Source: Clostridia bacterium (GTDB taxonomy: Bacteria > Bacillota > Clostridia > Christensenellales > Borkfalkiaceae). From it: a DNA stretch of 7,561 nucleotides. The stretch lies in NCBI GenBank assembly GCA_017504065.1, contig JAFVRU010000062.1, forward strand, positions 1 through 7,561, in the 5' to 3' direction. Position numbers and translations under genes: made by a program. The notes under the pieces were generated by a model that saw only the letters and a program-made list of their open reading frames with translations, was not told the origin of the DNA and ran no database searches. Positions within the stretch are counted from its first letter, which is position 1. Each line of letters begins with the position of its first letter. Shown one piece after another: positions 1 to 6,087 of this stretch.

Positions 1-2
1 AT

Positions 3-617
3 GATAAGGCGATCGTTTCCGATTTGGCGGGGACGACGCGGGACGCCGTTGAAGGCGTTTTGGAAATTCACGGCAGGAAGTTCAACGTGTACGATACGGC
101 GGGCGTTCGCGAAAGCGGGGATCGGATTGAAAGTATCGGGATCGAACGCGCGGAAGCGATCATTCGCTCGGCGGACGTAGCGGTGTTCGTTGCGGACTTG
201 TCGTCGGGCATGGACGAAGAAGACTGCAAGGTTTTAGAAATGGTCAAGGGGAAACCGTTGATCAAAGTATTCAACAAAACGGATTTGACGAAAGACGAAA
301 CGCCGACGGACGCGGACGTGCATACTTCCGCGGTTACGGGCGAAGGGATTGTCAAACTCAAAGAACTGTTGTATGAAAAGGGCTTTGGGGCTCGTGGGGA
401 AGACGCGGCGTTTTTGATCGAAGAACGGCACTATGAAGCGTTGACGCGCGCAGGGGAACGGTTACAAAGCGCGATTTCGGCTTGTGAAACGCAGCCGCTC
501 GATCTGATCGGGATCGACGTCAAAGAAGCTTGGGACGCGTTGGGCGAGATCACGGGCGAAACGGCAACGGAAGCGATCATTGAAGAAATCTTTTCGAAAT
601 TTTGCGTAGGGAAATAA
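3..617 (+). CDS. mnmE: tRNA uridine-5-carboxymethylaminomethyl(34) synthesis GTPase MnmE (TrmE), 3' part
   Basis: This is the C-terminal 204 residues of MnmE; the 5' end lies outside the window and bases 1-2 belong to the preceding codon. MnmE works with MnmG to place a carboxymethylaminomethyl-type group on wobble U34 of certain tRNAs, using tetrahydrofolate chemistry and GTP hydrolysis in the cytoplasm. The fragment begins inside the embedded G domain, just after the P-loop. Visible are the G2 region AGTTRD (fragment residues 9-14), the G3 motif DTAG (31-34), the G4 motif NKTD (91-94) and a G5-like SAVTGEG. A helical segment follows, and the protein ends in CVGK, the C-terminal Cys-x-Gly-Lys signature of MnmE whose cysteine is needed for tRNA modification in studied members. 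Full MnmE is about 450-460 residues, so rather more than half is missing only because of the window edge. The stop is TAA at 615-617. The usual partner mnmG is not visible here. Confidence 0.96.
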   Translation, partial: DKAIVSDLAGTTRDAVEGVLEIHGRKFNVYDTAGVRESGDRIESIGIERAEAIIRSADVAVFVADLSSGMDEEDCKVLEMVKGKPLIKVFNKTDLTKDETPTDADVHTSAVTGEGIVKLKELLYEKGFGARGEDAAFLIEERHYEALTRAGERLQSAISACETQPLDLIGIDVKEAWDALGEITGETATEAIIEEIFSKFCVGK

Positions 618-638
618 GATAAGGGCAGGTATAAGGTT

Positions 639-1523
639 ATGGTCAATTTGGAACTGTATAGAGTGTTTTATACGGTTGCGAAATGCGGTAGTTTAACAAA
701 GGCGGCGGAAGAGTTGTATATATCCCAGCCCGCCGTTTCACAATCGATTAAACAGCTCGAAAACCAACTCGGAATCAGTTTGTTCAACCGTACGCATCGG
801 GGCATGGAGCTCTCGTCGCAGGGCGGGAAGCTGATCTTTTCGGAAGTCGAACGCGCTTTGCGGTTGTTGAACGAAGCGGAAAACCGTATCGAACAAACGA
901 AAGCGTCCGCTTCGGGTACGATCCGTATCGGCGCAAGCGATACCATTTTCGAGTATTTTTTGGCGGACAAGATTGTGGAGTTCCACGAACGCTTTCCCGC
1001 GGTGAAGATCGAGCTCATGGCGGATTTCACACCCGATACGATCGAAAAGCTCAAAGCCAACCGTTGCGACGTGGCGTTTGTCAACTTACCGATTGCGGTA
1101 GATCCCGAATTACGGTTATACGGCAATTTCATGCGGCTCAACGACGTGTTCATTGCTGGGGAACGCTACAAGCACTTGGCGGACGGCGTTACGCCGTTTT
1201 CGAAATTGCAGGAAGTTCCGATGATTTTAATGGACAAGAATACGGTTGCGCGACGTTCGCTCGATAATTTCTTAGGCGCGCTCGGCGTCGAGCTCAAACC
1301 GTCGATCGAAGTGGGGAGCTGGGATTTGATGAAACGGCTTGTTTTGCGCGGTATGGGCGTTGGGGTAATTCCCCGCGAATACGCGTTGCGCCGTTTTGCG
1401 GACGGGTCTTTGTTTGAGATTAAGACCGATCCCGCGTTGCCCGCGCGGTCGGTGGGCATGCTGCTTCCCAAAAATCAACCCGTTTCGTACGCGTTACATT
1501 GTTTTATCGACTGTATTAAATAA
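639..1523 (+). CDS. LysR family transcriptional regulator
   Basis: A 294-residue LysR-type regulator of normal family length. The N-terminal winged helix-turn-helix is clear: residues 4-60 contain FYTVAKCGSLTKAAEELYIS, then QPAVSQSIKQLENQLG (30-45) and LFNRTHRG, which is the canonical LysR DNA-binding fold. A linker helix (about 60-90) leads to a two-lobed periplasmic-binding-like effector domain from about residue 91 (GTIRIGASDT) to the end. The effector cannot be told from sequence. The ATG at 639 is supported by the HTH starting directly after it and by a weak upstream purine-rich site (AAGGGCAGG, 621-629). It starts 21 nt after the mnmE stop and ends 21 nt before lepA, in the same direction. 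LysR genes more often face away from their target with an operator in between; no such gap exists here, so it is probably transcribed from an upstream promoter and acts elsewhere or on that distal promoter. The target is unknown. Confidence 0.93.
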   Translation: MVNLELYRVFYTVAKCGSLTKAAEELYISQPAVSQSIKQLENQLGISLFNRTHRGMELSSQGGKLIFSEVERALRLLNEAENRIEQTKASASGTIRIGASDTIFEYFLADKIVEFHERFPAVKIELMADFTPDTIEKLKANRCDVAFVNLPIAVDPELRLYGNFMRLNDVFIAGERYKHLADGVTPFSKLQEVPMILMDKNTVARRSLDNFLGALGVELKPSIEVGSWDLMKRLVLRGMGVGVIPREYALRRFADGSLFEIKTDPALPARSVGMLLPKNQPVSYALHCFIDCIK

Positions 1524-1542
1524 GGATTTTCATAAGGATTTT
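1520..1542 (+). repeat. Tandem 11-bp repeat carrying two Shine-Dalgarno-like sites before lepA
   Basis: The 11-mer ATAAGGATTTT occurs at 1520-1530 and again at 1532-1542, with a single C between. The first copy overlaps the TAA stop of the LysR gene (1521-1523). The second puts TAAGGA (1533-1538) six bases before the lepA ATG at 1545, a good spacing, so only this copy is expected to serve as the ribosome binding site. The first copy is probably a local duplication. Whether it affects lepA translation is inference. Confidence 0.6.
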
Positions 1543-1544
1543 GT

Positions 1545-3353
1545 ATGGCTAAACCCAATTCTCGTTTAAGAAATTTTTGTATTATCGCGCATATCGACCA
1601 TGGAAAAAGCACCCTTGCCGATCGTTTGATCGAACGTACGGGGCAGGTTTCCAAGCGGGATATGGAAGAACAACTGCTCGACAGCATGGATATTGAAAAG
1701 GAGCGTGGAATTACGATCAAACTCACTCCCGTCCGTATGTACTATACGGCGAAAGACGGGCAGGAGTATGAGTTCAACCTGATCGATACCCCGGGGCACG
1801 TGGACTTCACGTACGAAGTCAGCCGTTCGCTTGCGGCGTGTGAAGGCGCGATTTTGGTCGTAGACGCAACGCAAGGCGTGGAAGCGCAAACGCTCGCCAA
1901 CGTGTATCTTGCGATCGAGAACAATTTAGAGATTCTTCCCGTCATCAACAAGATCGATTTGCCGAGCGCAAGAATCGACGAAGTCAAAAAAGAAATCGAA
2001 GACGTCATCGGCTTGGACGCGGAAGGCGTACCTTGCGTTTCCGCGAAAGAAGGCACGAACATCGAAGATTTGTTGGAAGCGATCACGCAATACTTCCCCG
2101 CGCCGGACGGGGATACCGAAGCGCCGCTCAAAGCGCTCATTTTCGATAGTTATTACGACAATTATAAAGGGGTTATCTTATTCGTTCGGTTGATGGACGG
2201 TAGCGTTCGGGTCGGGGATAAGATCAAGACGTTTTTATCGAGCGTCGTTTACGACGTTACCGAAGTCGGCGCGTTTGCGCCCGGGCTGTTCCCCAAGGAT
2301 TGCTTGAAAGCGGGGGAAGTCGGGTATATCGCGGCTTCGATCAAATCCATTCAGGACGTTGCGGTCGGGGATACGGTTACGTCGGCTACCCGCCCTGCGC
2401 TCGCGCCTTTGCCCGGCTATAAAAAAGTACAGCCCGTCGTTTTTTGTGGAATTTATCCCTTGGACGGGAGTAAATTCAACGATTTGAAAGAAGCGATTTT
2501 GAAGCTGCAACTCAACGACGCGTCCTTGATTTTCGAGCCCGACAATTCCGTAGCGCTCGGTTTTGGATTCCGTTGCGGGTTCTTGGGGCTTTTGCACATG
2601 GAAATCATTCAGGAGCGGATCGAGCGGGAGTTTAATTTGGACATCATCACGACTGCGCCGTCGGTAAGTTATCTCGTGCACAAGACGAACGGGGAAGAAT
2701 TTTACGTGGACAATCCGTCCCACTTGCCCGACGCGTCGGATATCGAGTATATGGAAGAACCGATCGTCAAAGCGGAAGTGTATACTCCGCCCGATTATAT
2801 GGGCTCGGTCATGGACCTTTGCAAGGAAAAACGCGGCGTATTCAAGAATATGACGTATTTGGACGAACGACGGGTGAAGCTGGAATATACCTTGCCGCTC
2901 AACGAGATCGTGTACGATTTCTTCGACGGATTGAAATCCCGTACGAAAGGGTATGCGAGCTTTGACTACGAGCTTGCGGGTTACGAGAAGTCCAAACTCG
3001 TACGGCTGGATATTTTGCTCAACGGCGAAATTTGCGACGCCTTATCGATTATTGTGTTCGAAGGCAGAGCGTACGAGCGGGGTAGAACGCTTTGCGAGAA
3101 CTTGAAAGACGCCATTCCCCGTCAGTTGTTCGAGATTCCCGTACAGGCTGCGGTCGGCGGGAAGATCATTGCGCGGGAAACGGTCAAAGCGGTACGGAAA
3201 GACGTTTTGGCAAAATGCTACGGCGGGGACATTACGCGGAAACGCAAACTTCTTGAAAAACAAAAAGAAGGGAAGAAACGTATGCGGAAAGTGGGCAGCG
3301 TAGACGTGCCGAGCGAAGTGTTTATGGAAATTCTGAAAACGAACAAAGACTGA
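1545..3353 (+). CDS. lepA: Elongation factor 4 (LepA), ribosome-associated translational GTPase
   Basis: A complete 602-residue LepA/EF4, the usual length for the family (about 600). LepA is a translational GTPase that binds the ribosome; roles in back-translocation, initiation and 30S biogenesis have been proposed. The GTPase domain shows the P-loop AHIDHGKST (residues 15-23), the switch I region RGITIK (54-59), DTPGHVDF (81-88, with the catalytic-type His85) and NKID (135-138). Domain II follows (around GSVRVGDKI), then the EF-G-like domains III and V (GFGFRCGFLGLLHMEI is the LepA/EF-G-type segment). The LepA-specific C-terminal domain ends in the hallmark run KRKLLEKQKEGKKRMRKVGS, then VDVPSEVFMEIL. 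EF-G domain IV is absent, as expected. The ATG at 1545 has TAAGGA six bases upstream. The stop TGA (3351-3353) lies one base before the next start, so the following gene is likely translationally coupled. LepA shortly upstream of HemW is a common Bacillota arrangement. Confidence 0.98.
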   Translation: MAKPNSRLRNFCIIAHIDHGKSTLADRLIERTGQVSKRDMEEQLLDSMDIEKERGITIKLTPVRMYYTAKDGQEYEFNLIDTPGHVDFTYEVSRSLAACEGAILVVDATQGVEAQTLANVYLAIENNLEILPVINKIDLPSARIDEVKKEIEDVIGLDAEGVPCVSAKEGTNIEDLLEAITQYFPAPDGDTEAPLKALIFDSYYDNYKGVILFVRLMDGSVRVGDKIKTFLSSVVYDVTEVGAFAPGLFPKDCLKAGEVGYIAASIKSIQDVAVGDTVTSATRPALAPLPGYKKVQPVVFCGIYPLDGSKFNDLKEAILKLQLNDASLIFEPDNSVALGFGFRCGFLGLLHMEIIQERIEREFNLDIITTAPSVSYLVHKTNGEEFYVDNPSHLPDASDIEYMEEPIVKAEVYTPPDYMGSVMDLCKEKRGVFKNMTYLDERRVKLEYTLPLNEIVYDFFDGLKSRTKGYASFDYELAGYEKSKLVRLDILLNGEICDALSIIVFEGRAYERGRTLCENLKDAIPRQLFEIPVQAAVGGKIIARETVKAVRKDVLAKCYGGDITRKRKLLEKQKEGKKRMRKVGSVDVPSEVFMEILKTNKD

Positions 3354-3354
3354 T

Positions 3355-3618
3355 ATGTCCGATACGAACTTTTTCCAAAAAGTATACGCCGCCGTGAAAC
3401 GCATCCCCAAAGGCAAAGTTGCCACGTACGGGCAGATCGCCTGCGCCGTCGGCGCGCCGCGTTCGGCAAGACAGGTCGGGTTTGCGCTCCACGTCAATCC
3501 CGAACCGTTTATCATTCCTTGCCATCGGGTTGTCAACCGCTTCGGTCGGTTAGCGCCCGCATTCGCGTTCGGCGGGGAAGAAATTCAGGCGGAATTACTC
3601 CGATCGGAAGGGGTGTAA
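3355..3618 (+). CDS. MGMT-family protein (short methylated-DNA--protein-cysteine methyltransferase-like), apparently cut by an in-frame TAA
   Basis: An 87-residue protein matching the C-terminal catalytic domain of O6-alkylguanine-DNA alkyltransferases (Ogt/Ada-C); there is no N-terminal domain, as in the small MGMT/ATL-type proteins of about 100-110 residues. Visible are PKGKVATYGQIA (18-29, with the DNA-contacting Tyr25), SARQVGFALHVNP (37-49, containing the arginine that intrudes into DNA, Arg39) and the active site IPCHRVV (Cys56, His57). Because it has PCHR rather than PWHR it keeps the alkyl-accepting cysteine, unlike ATL proteins. Glu85 in SEG matches the glutamate of the Cys-His-Glu relay. 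The reading frame ends at TAA (3616-3618) directly after EGV, where family members continue for about 18-20 residues, and that continuation is still readable after the stop. The truncated product keeps all catalytic residues but loses the C-terminal tail. The start lies one base after the lepA stop (TGATATG) with no strong ribosome binding site, so reinitiation from lepA is likely. Confidence 0.85.
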   Translation: MSDTNFFQKVYAAVKRIPKGKVATYGQIACAVGAPRSARQVGFALHVNPEPFIIPCHRVVNRFGRLAPAFAFGGEEIQAELLRSEGV

Positions 3619-3675
3619 GTCCGAGCGGATCAAACGGTCGATTTGGAAAAATATCTTTATCAAGGCGATTTTTAG
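3619..3675 (+). pseudogene. Detached in-frame C-terminal tail of the MGMT-family gene
   Basis: After the TAA at 3616-3618 the same frame stays open for 18 codons and reads VRADQTVDLEKYLYQGDF before a TAG at 3673-3675. The pattern EGV-(E)-VRADxTVDLxKYL matches the normal C-terminal end of short MGMT-family proteins as I know them. A GAA-to-TAA change at 3616 would explain it and would restore a 106-residue protein of typical length. This also accounts for nearly all of the 66-nt gap before hemW. The TAG at 3673-3675 is next to the hemW Shine-Dalgarno, so the original gene would have sat 9 nt before hemW, in keeping with the spacing elsewhere in the cluster. Alternatives are a sequencing or assembly error, a real nonsense mutation, or (least likely) stop readthrough. 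Confidence 0.72.
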
Positions 3676-3680
3676 AGGTG
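3674..3680 (+). promoter_or_regulatory. Ribosome binding site of hemW
   Basis: AGAGGTG ends four bases before the ATG at 3685, with its GAGG core six bases away. It overlaps the TAG that would end the unbroken MGMT-family frame, so the two genes were probably coupled before the internal stop arose. Confidence 0.7.
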
Positions 3681-3684
3681 AATT

Positions 3685-4806
3685 ATGGCAGGTATTTATA
3701 TACACATTCCTTTTTGTAGACACAAATGCAGCTATTGCGATTTTACGTCTTTTCCCGATAAGATCGAGATGGCGGAAGCGTATATGGCGTGTTTGTATAA
3801 GGAATTGAAAATGCGCGGCGACGAGCTGAAAGACTACGAATTCGACACCGTATATTTCGGCGGCGGAACGCCGTCGTACATTCCCCCCAAACTCATTTTG
3901 GGCGCGATGAATCAAATCCGTAAATGTTTCCGATTAAAACCCGACGCGGAAGTTACGTTGGAGCTCAATCCCGGCACGATCGGGGAAAGCAAAGTTCAAA
4001 CGTATTTACAAGCGGGGATCAACCGCTTTTCCATCGGTTTACAAACGGCGATCGACGAACAGCTCGCCGATTTGGGTAGAATCCACAACGTCCGCGACTA
4101 CGTGTACGCGACCAAACTCTTGTCGGGGCAAAATTTCAGTACAGACGTCATGCTGGGGTTAAAAAACCAAACGAAAGACGACGTAGCGAAAACCATCGAG
4201 CTCGCGCACCGTTGCGGGTCAAAGCATATATCCATGTACGCGTTGACCGTGGAAGACGGCACGCCGATCTATACCGATTATCTGAACGGCGAACTCCCCG
4301 ATTCCGACGAAGTGGCGGAGCTGTACGAATTCGGCAAACGCCTGTTGGAAGAAAAGGGCTATAAACGCTACGAAATTTCCAATTTTGCCATGGACGGGTA
4401 CGAGAGCAAGCACAATCTCAACTATTGGCGGCGCGGGGAATATATCGGCGTGGGCGTTTCTGCAAGCTCGTTTATGCGCGGCAAACGGTTCACGAACACC
4501 TTTGATTTGGACGAGTATATGAAATGCGTGATTTCGGGCTTCTATCCCGCAGTTACAAGCGAAGAAGTCTCCGAAACGGACGCGAAATTCGAATTCGTCA
4601 TGCTCGCGCTGCGTACGTCGAAAGGGCTTTCCATGTCGGAATATAAAAACGCGTTCGGAACGTCGCTCGCCGAAGACTTCCCCAACGCTTTGAAGAAAAC
4701 GGTGCAATACTTGGAACTCGACGGCGAACGGTTGAAGATCAAAGACGAGTATTTGTACGTACAAAACTCCGTTTTGATGCCGTTTATGGAGGAAGAACGG
4801 GAATGA
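3685..4806 (+). CDS. hemW: Radical SAM heme chaperone HemW (coproporphyrinogen III oxidase-like)
   Basis: A 373-residue radical SAM protein of the HemN/HemW superfamily, normal length for HemW. The N-terminus reads MAGIYIHIPFCRHKCSYCDF, giving the CxxxCxxC [4Fe-4S] cluster motif (Cys11, Cys15, Cys18). It is followed by DF, not by the extra downstream cysteine of true HemN (CxxxCxxCxC), which favours HemW. YFGGGTPS (57-64) is the AdoMet-binding glycine stretch. Further family segments are VTLELNPGTI, RFSIGLQT and the HNLNYWRRGEYIGVGVSASS region. The C-terminal part (MLALRTSKGLS, then YVQNSVLMPFM) fits the HemW C-terminal domain. HemW binds heme and is proposed to deliver it to membrane respiratory proteins; it is often mislabelled as an oxygen-independent coproporphyrinogen oxidase. 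No hrcA-grpE-dnaK follows, although they often do in Bacillota. Its TGA overlaps the next start in an ATGA junction (4803-4806). Confidence 0.95.
   Translation: MAGIYIHIPFCRHKCSYCDFTSFPDKIEMAEAYMACLYKELKMRGDELKDYEFDTVYFGGGTPSYIPPKLILGAMNQIRKCFRLKPDAEVTLELNPGTIGESKVQTYLQAGINRFSIGLQTAIDEQLADLGRIHNVRDYVYATKLLSGQNFSTDVMLGLKNQTKDDVAKTIELAHRCGSKHISMYALTVEDGTPIYTDYLNGELPDSDEVAELYEFGKRLLEEKGYKRYEISNFAMDGYESKHNLNYWRRGEYIGVGVSASSFMRGKRFTNTFDLDEYMKCVISGFYPAVTSEEVSETDAKFEFVMLALRTSKGLSMSEYKNAFGTSLAEDFPNALKKTVQYLELDGERLKIKDEYLYVQNSVLMPFMEEERE
4788..4793 (+). promoter_or_regulatory. Ribosome binding site of the histidine phosphatase gene, inside hemW
   Basis: GGAGGA lies within the last codons of hemW, nine bases before the ATG at 4803. 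It fixes that start and makes the ATGA overlap a standard coupled junction. Confidence 0.75.
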
Positions 4807-5555
4807 AACTTTTGCTCATACGCCACGCCGACCCCGATTACAAAATCGACGGGTTGACGGAAAAAGGGCATCGGGAAGCGGCGCTGCTTGCGGAACGCTT
4901 GCAAAAGGAGAAGATCGTAAAAATCTATTCTTCCCCGTTCGGCAGGGCAAAACGCACGGCGGAATATACGGCGCGCGCCTTGGGACAAACGGTGGAGTGT
5001 AAGGATTTCTTGCGGGAATTTAACGCCTATTTTAACGCTTCGGACGGCGGAAAGGAAGTTCGTTTCCCGACGGGGCGGGTAAGCCATACGCCGTGGGATA
5101 TGTTGCCTGCGGATTGGACGCAAGACAAGCGTTTTTACGACGCGGAGCTTTGGCACCAAGTCGAATATTATAAAGAAGCGGAGCTTGCGGCAGCGTACGC
5201 GCAAGTCGCGCGGGAGTTTGACGAGTTTTTGTTGGAATACGGCTATCGGCGGGAAAACGGCTATTACCGAGTCGAACGCCCGAACACGGACACGGTTGCC
5301 TTGTTTTGTCATTTCGGGATCGAAACCGTATTGTTATCGCACCTGATCGGAGTGTCGCCCGTACCGTTATGGCACGGCTTTGCGGCTTTGCCGTCGTCGG
5401 TTACGACGGTGTACACGGAAGAACGCCGAAAGGGGATCGCGAGTTTCCGTTGTTGCGGCTTCGGCGATGTTGGGCATTTATATGCAGGCGGGGAAACGCC
5501 GTCGTTTGCGGCGCGGTTTTGCGAAGTGTTCGATTCTCCCGATCGCCATGACTAA
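4803..5555 (+). CDS. Histidine phosphatase family protein (phosphoglycerate mutase-like)
   Basis: A 250-residue protein of the histidine phosphatase superfamily, branch 1. The N-terminal strand LLLIRHADPDY carries the phosphorylated-histidine motif as RHAD (Arg7, His8; more often RHGE). LTEKGHREA (18-26) and SSPFGRAKRTAE (43-54, phosphate-binding Arg48) are the next conserved blocks. Glu72 in LREF is at the usual place of the acid catalyst, and FCHFG (168-172) carries the second catalytic histidine, His170. The catalytic set therefore looks complete. The stretch between Glu72 and His170 (98 residues) is longer than in many family members and rich in Trp, Tyr and acidic residues; it probably forms the cap that chooses the substrate. 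The family includes phosphatases of sugar phosphates, nucleotides and cobalamin intermediates, so the substrate cannot be named. It overlaps hemW by four bases and ends 16 nt before the kinase gene. Confidence 0.9.
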   Translation: MKLLLIRHADPDYKIDGLTEKGHREAALLAERLQKEKIVKIYSSPFGRAKRTAEYTARALGQTVECKDFLREFNAYFNASDGGKEVRFPTGRVSHTPWDMLPADWTQDKRFYDAELWHQVEYYKEAELAAAYAQVAREFDEFLLEYGYRRENGYYRVERPNTDTVALFCHFGIETVLLSHLIGVSPVPLWHGFAALPSSVTTVYTEERRKGIASFRCCGFGDVGHLYAGGETPSFAARFCEVFDSPDRHD

Positions 5556-5559
5556 ACGT

Positions 5560-5564
5560 AAGGA
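5560..5564 (+). promoter_or_regulatory. Ribosome binding site fixing the start of the shikimate-kinase-like gene
   Basis: AAGGA sits seven bases before the ATG at 5572. The frame is open further upstream, with another ATG at 5548 inside the preceding gene, but that one lacks a comparable site and would add eight residues before the first strand of the kinase fold. The 5572 start is preferred. Confidence 0.7.
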
Positions 5565-5571
5565 TAGAGTT

Positions 5572-6087
5572 ATGAAGGAAAAAAGCAACGTGATTTTAAT
5601 AGGCATGCCCGGGTCGGGCAAAACGACGATCGGTACGGAGCTTGCCGAGCGGATCGGTTACGGCTACGTAGACGCGGATAGCGTGATCGTCGCGCGGGAA
5701 GGCAAACGCTTGAACGAAATCATCGCCGAGCACGGCAGAGAGAAATTTCTCGATATCGAAGCGAAAGTCAATTCCGAACTCTGCGCGGACCGCTGCGTGA
5801 TCGCAACGGGCGGGAGCGTCGTCTACCGTGAATCCGCTATGCAAAAATTACGGGAGATGGGTACGGTCGTGTATTTACAGCTCCCGTATGAATCGATCGA
5901 ACGCCGTTTGGGGGATTTACAAAAACGCGGGGTCGCATTAAAGGACGGGTTTACGTTAAAGGATTTGTACGCGGAACGCATTCCCTTGTATGAAAAGTAC
6001 GCGGATATTACGGTGGATTTGTCGGGTTTGAACGTCGAAAACTCCGTGGAGAAAGTTGCGGGGGCGGTACAATCATGCATACGGTAA
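5572..6087 (+). CDS. Shikimate kinase family protein (AroK-like), substrate uncertain
   Basis: A 171-residue P-loop kinase of the length and order of shikimate kinase, the enzyme that phosphorylates shikimate with ATP in the aromatic amino acid pathway. Visible are Walker A GMPGSGKT (11-18), DAD (34-36, the Mg/shikimate aspartates), ATGGSVV (78-84), the lid region KRGVALKDG (118-126) and ERIPLYEKYADI (135-146), where Arg136 matches the substrate-binding arginine of characterised enzymes. Two pocket positions differ: the block usually written GxxxFRxxE is GREKFLDIE (55-63), so the shikimate-binding arginine is Leu60, and the third glycine of the GGG motif is Ser82. From memory, a clostridial group annotated as shikimate kinase shares both changes, so this looks like a subfamily trait rather than decay. 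It may use a different substrate. No other aro gene is adjacent. It overlaps the next gene by 13 nt. Confidence 0.8.
   Translation: MKEKSNVILIGMPGSGKTTIGTELAERIGYGYVDADSVIVAREGKRLNEIIAEHGREKFLDIEAKVNSELCADRCVIATGGSVVYRESAMQKLREMGTVVYLQLPYESIERRLGDLQKRGVALKDGFTLKDLYAERIPLYEKYADITVDLSGLNVENSVEKVAGAVQSCIR

Noticed and set aside
618..638. Promoter for the LysR gene in the 21-nt gap.
   Set aside because: The gap is too short for -35 and -10 elements and holds only purine-rich ribosome-binding-like sequence.
3528..3538. Palindrome GGTTGTCAACC as an operator or hairpin.
   Set aside because: It lies inside the codons for the conserved HRVVNR segment of the MGMT-family protein; protein conservation explains it.
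3616..3618. Stop-codon recoding as the explanation of the split MGMT-family frame.
   Set aside because: Selenocysteine and pyrrolysine use TGA and TAG, not TAA. TAA ends mnmE, the LysR gene and others in the window normally, so a mutation or sequence error is simpler.
3519..3719. A 66-residue reading frame spanning the MGMT/hemW junction.
   Set aside because: It overlaps both genes out of frame, is serine- and arginine-rich and has no recognisable motif.
3685..4806. Calling this gene an oxygen-independent coproporphyrinogen III oxidase (HemN).
   Set aside because: The cluster motif is CxxxCxxCDF without the extra cysteine typical of HemN, and the length fits HemW.
4542..5312. A 256-residue minus-strand frame across the hemW/phosphatase region, and other long minus-strand frames opposite real genes.
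   Set aside because: They lie opposite genes with well-conserved motifs, show no family resemblance and arise readily in CpG-rich coding DNA.
5380..5571. Longer N-terminus for the shikimate-kinase-like gene (frame open from 5380).
   Set aside because: That stretch overlaps the histidine phosphatase in another frame, is arginine-rich and unlike kinase sequence, and AAGGA plus the fold start fit the ATG at 5572.
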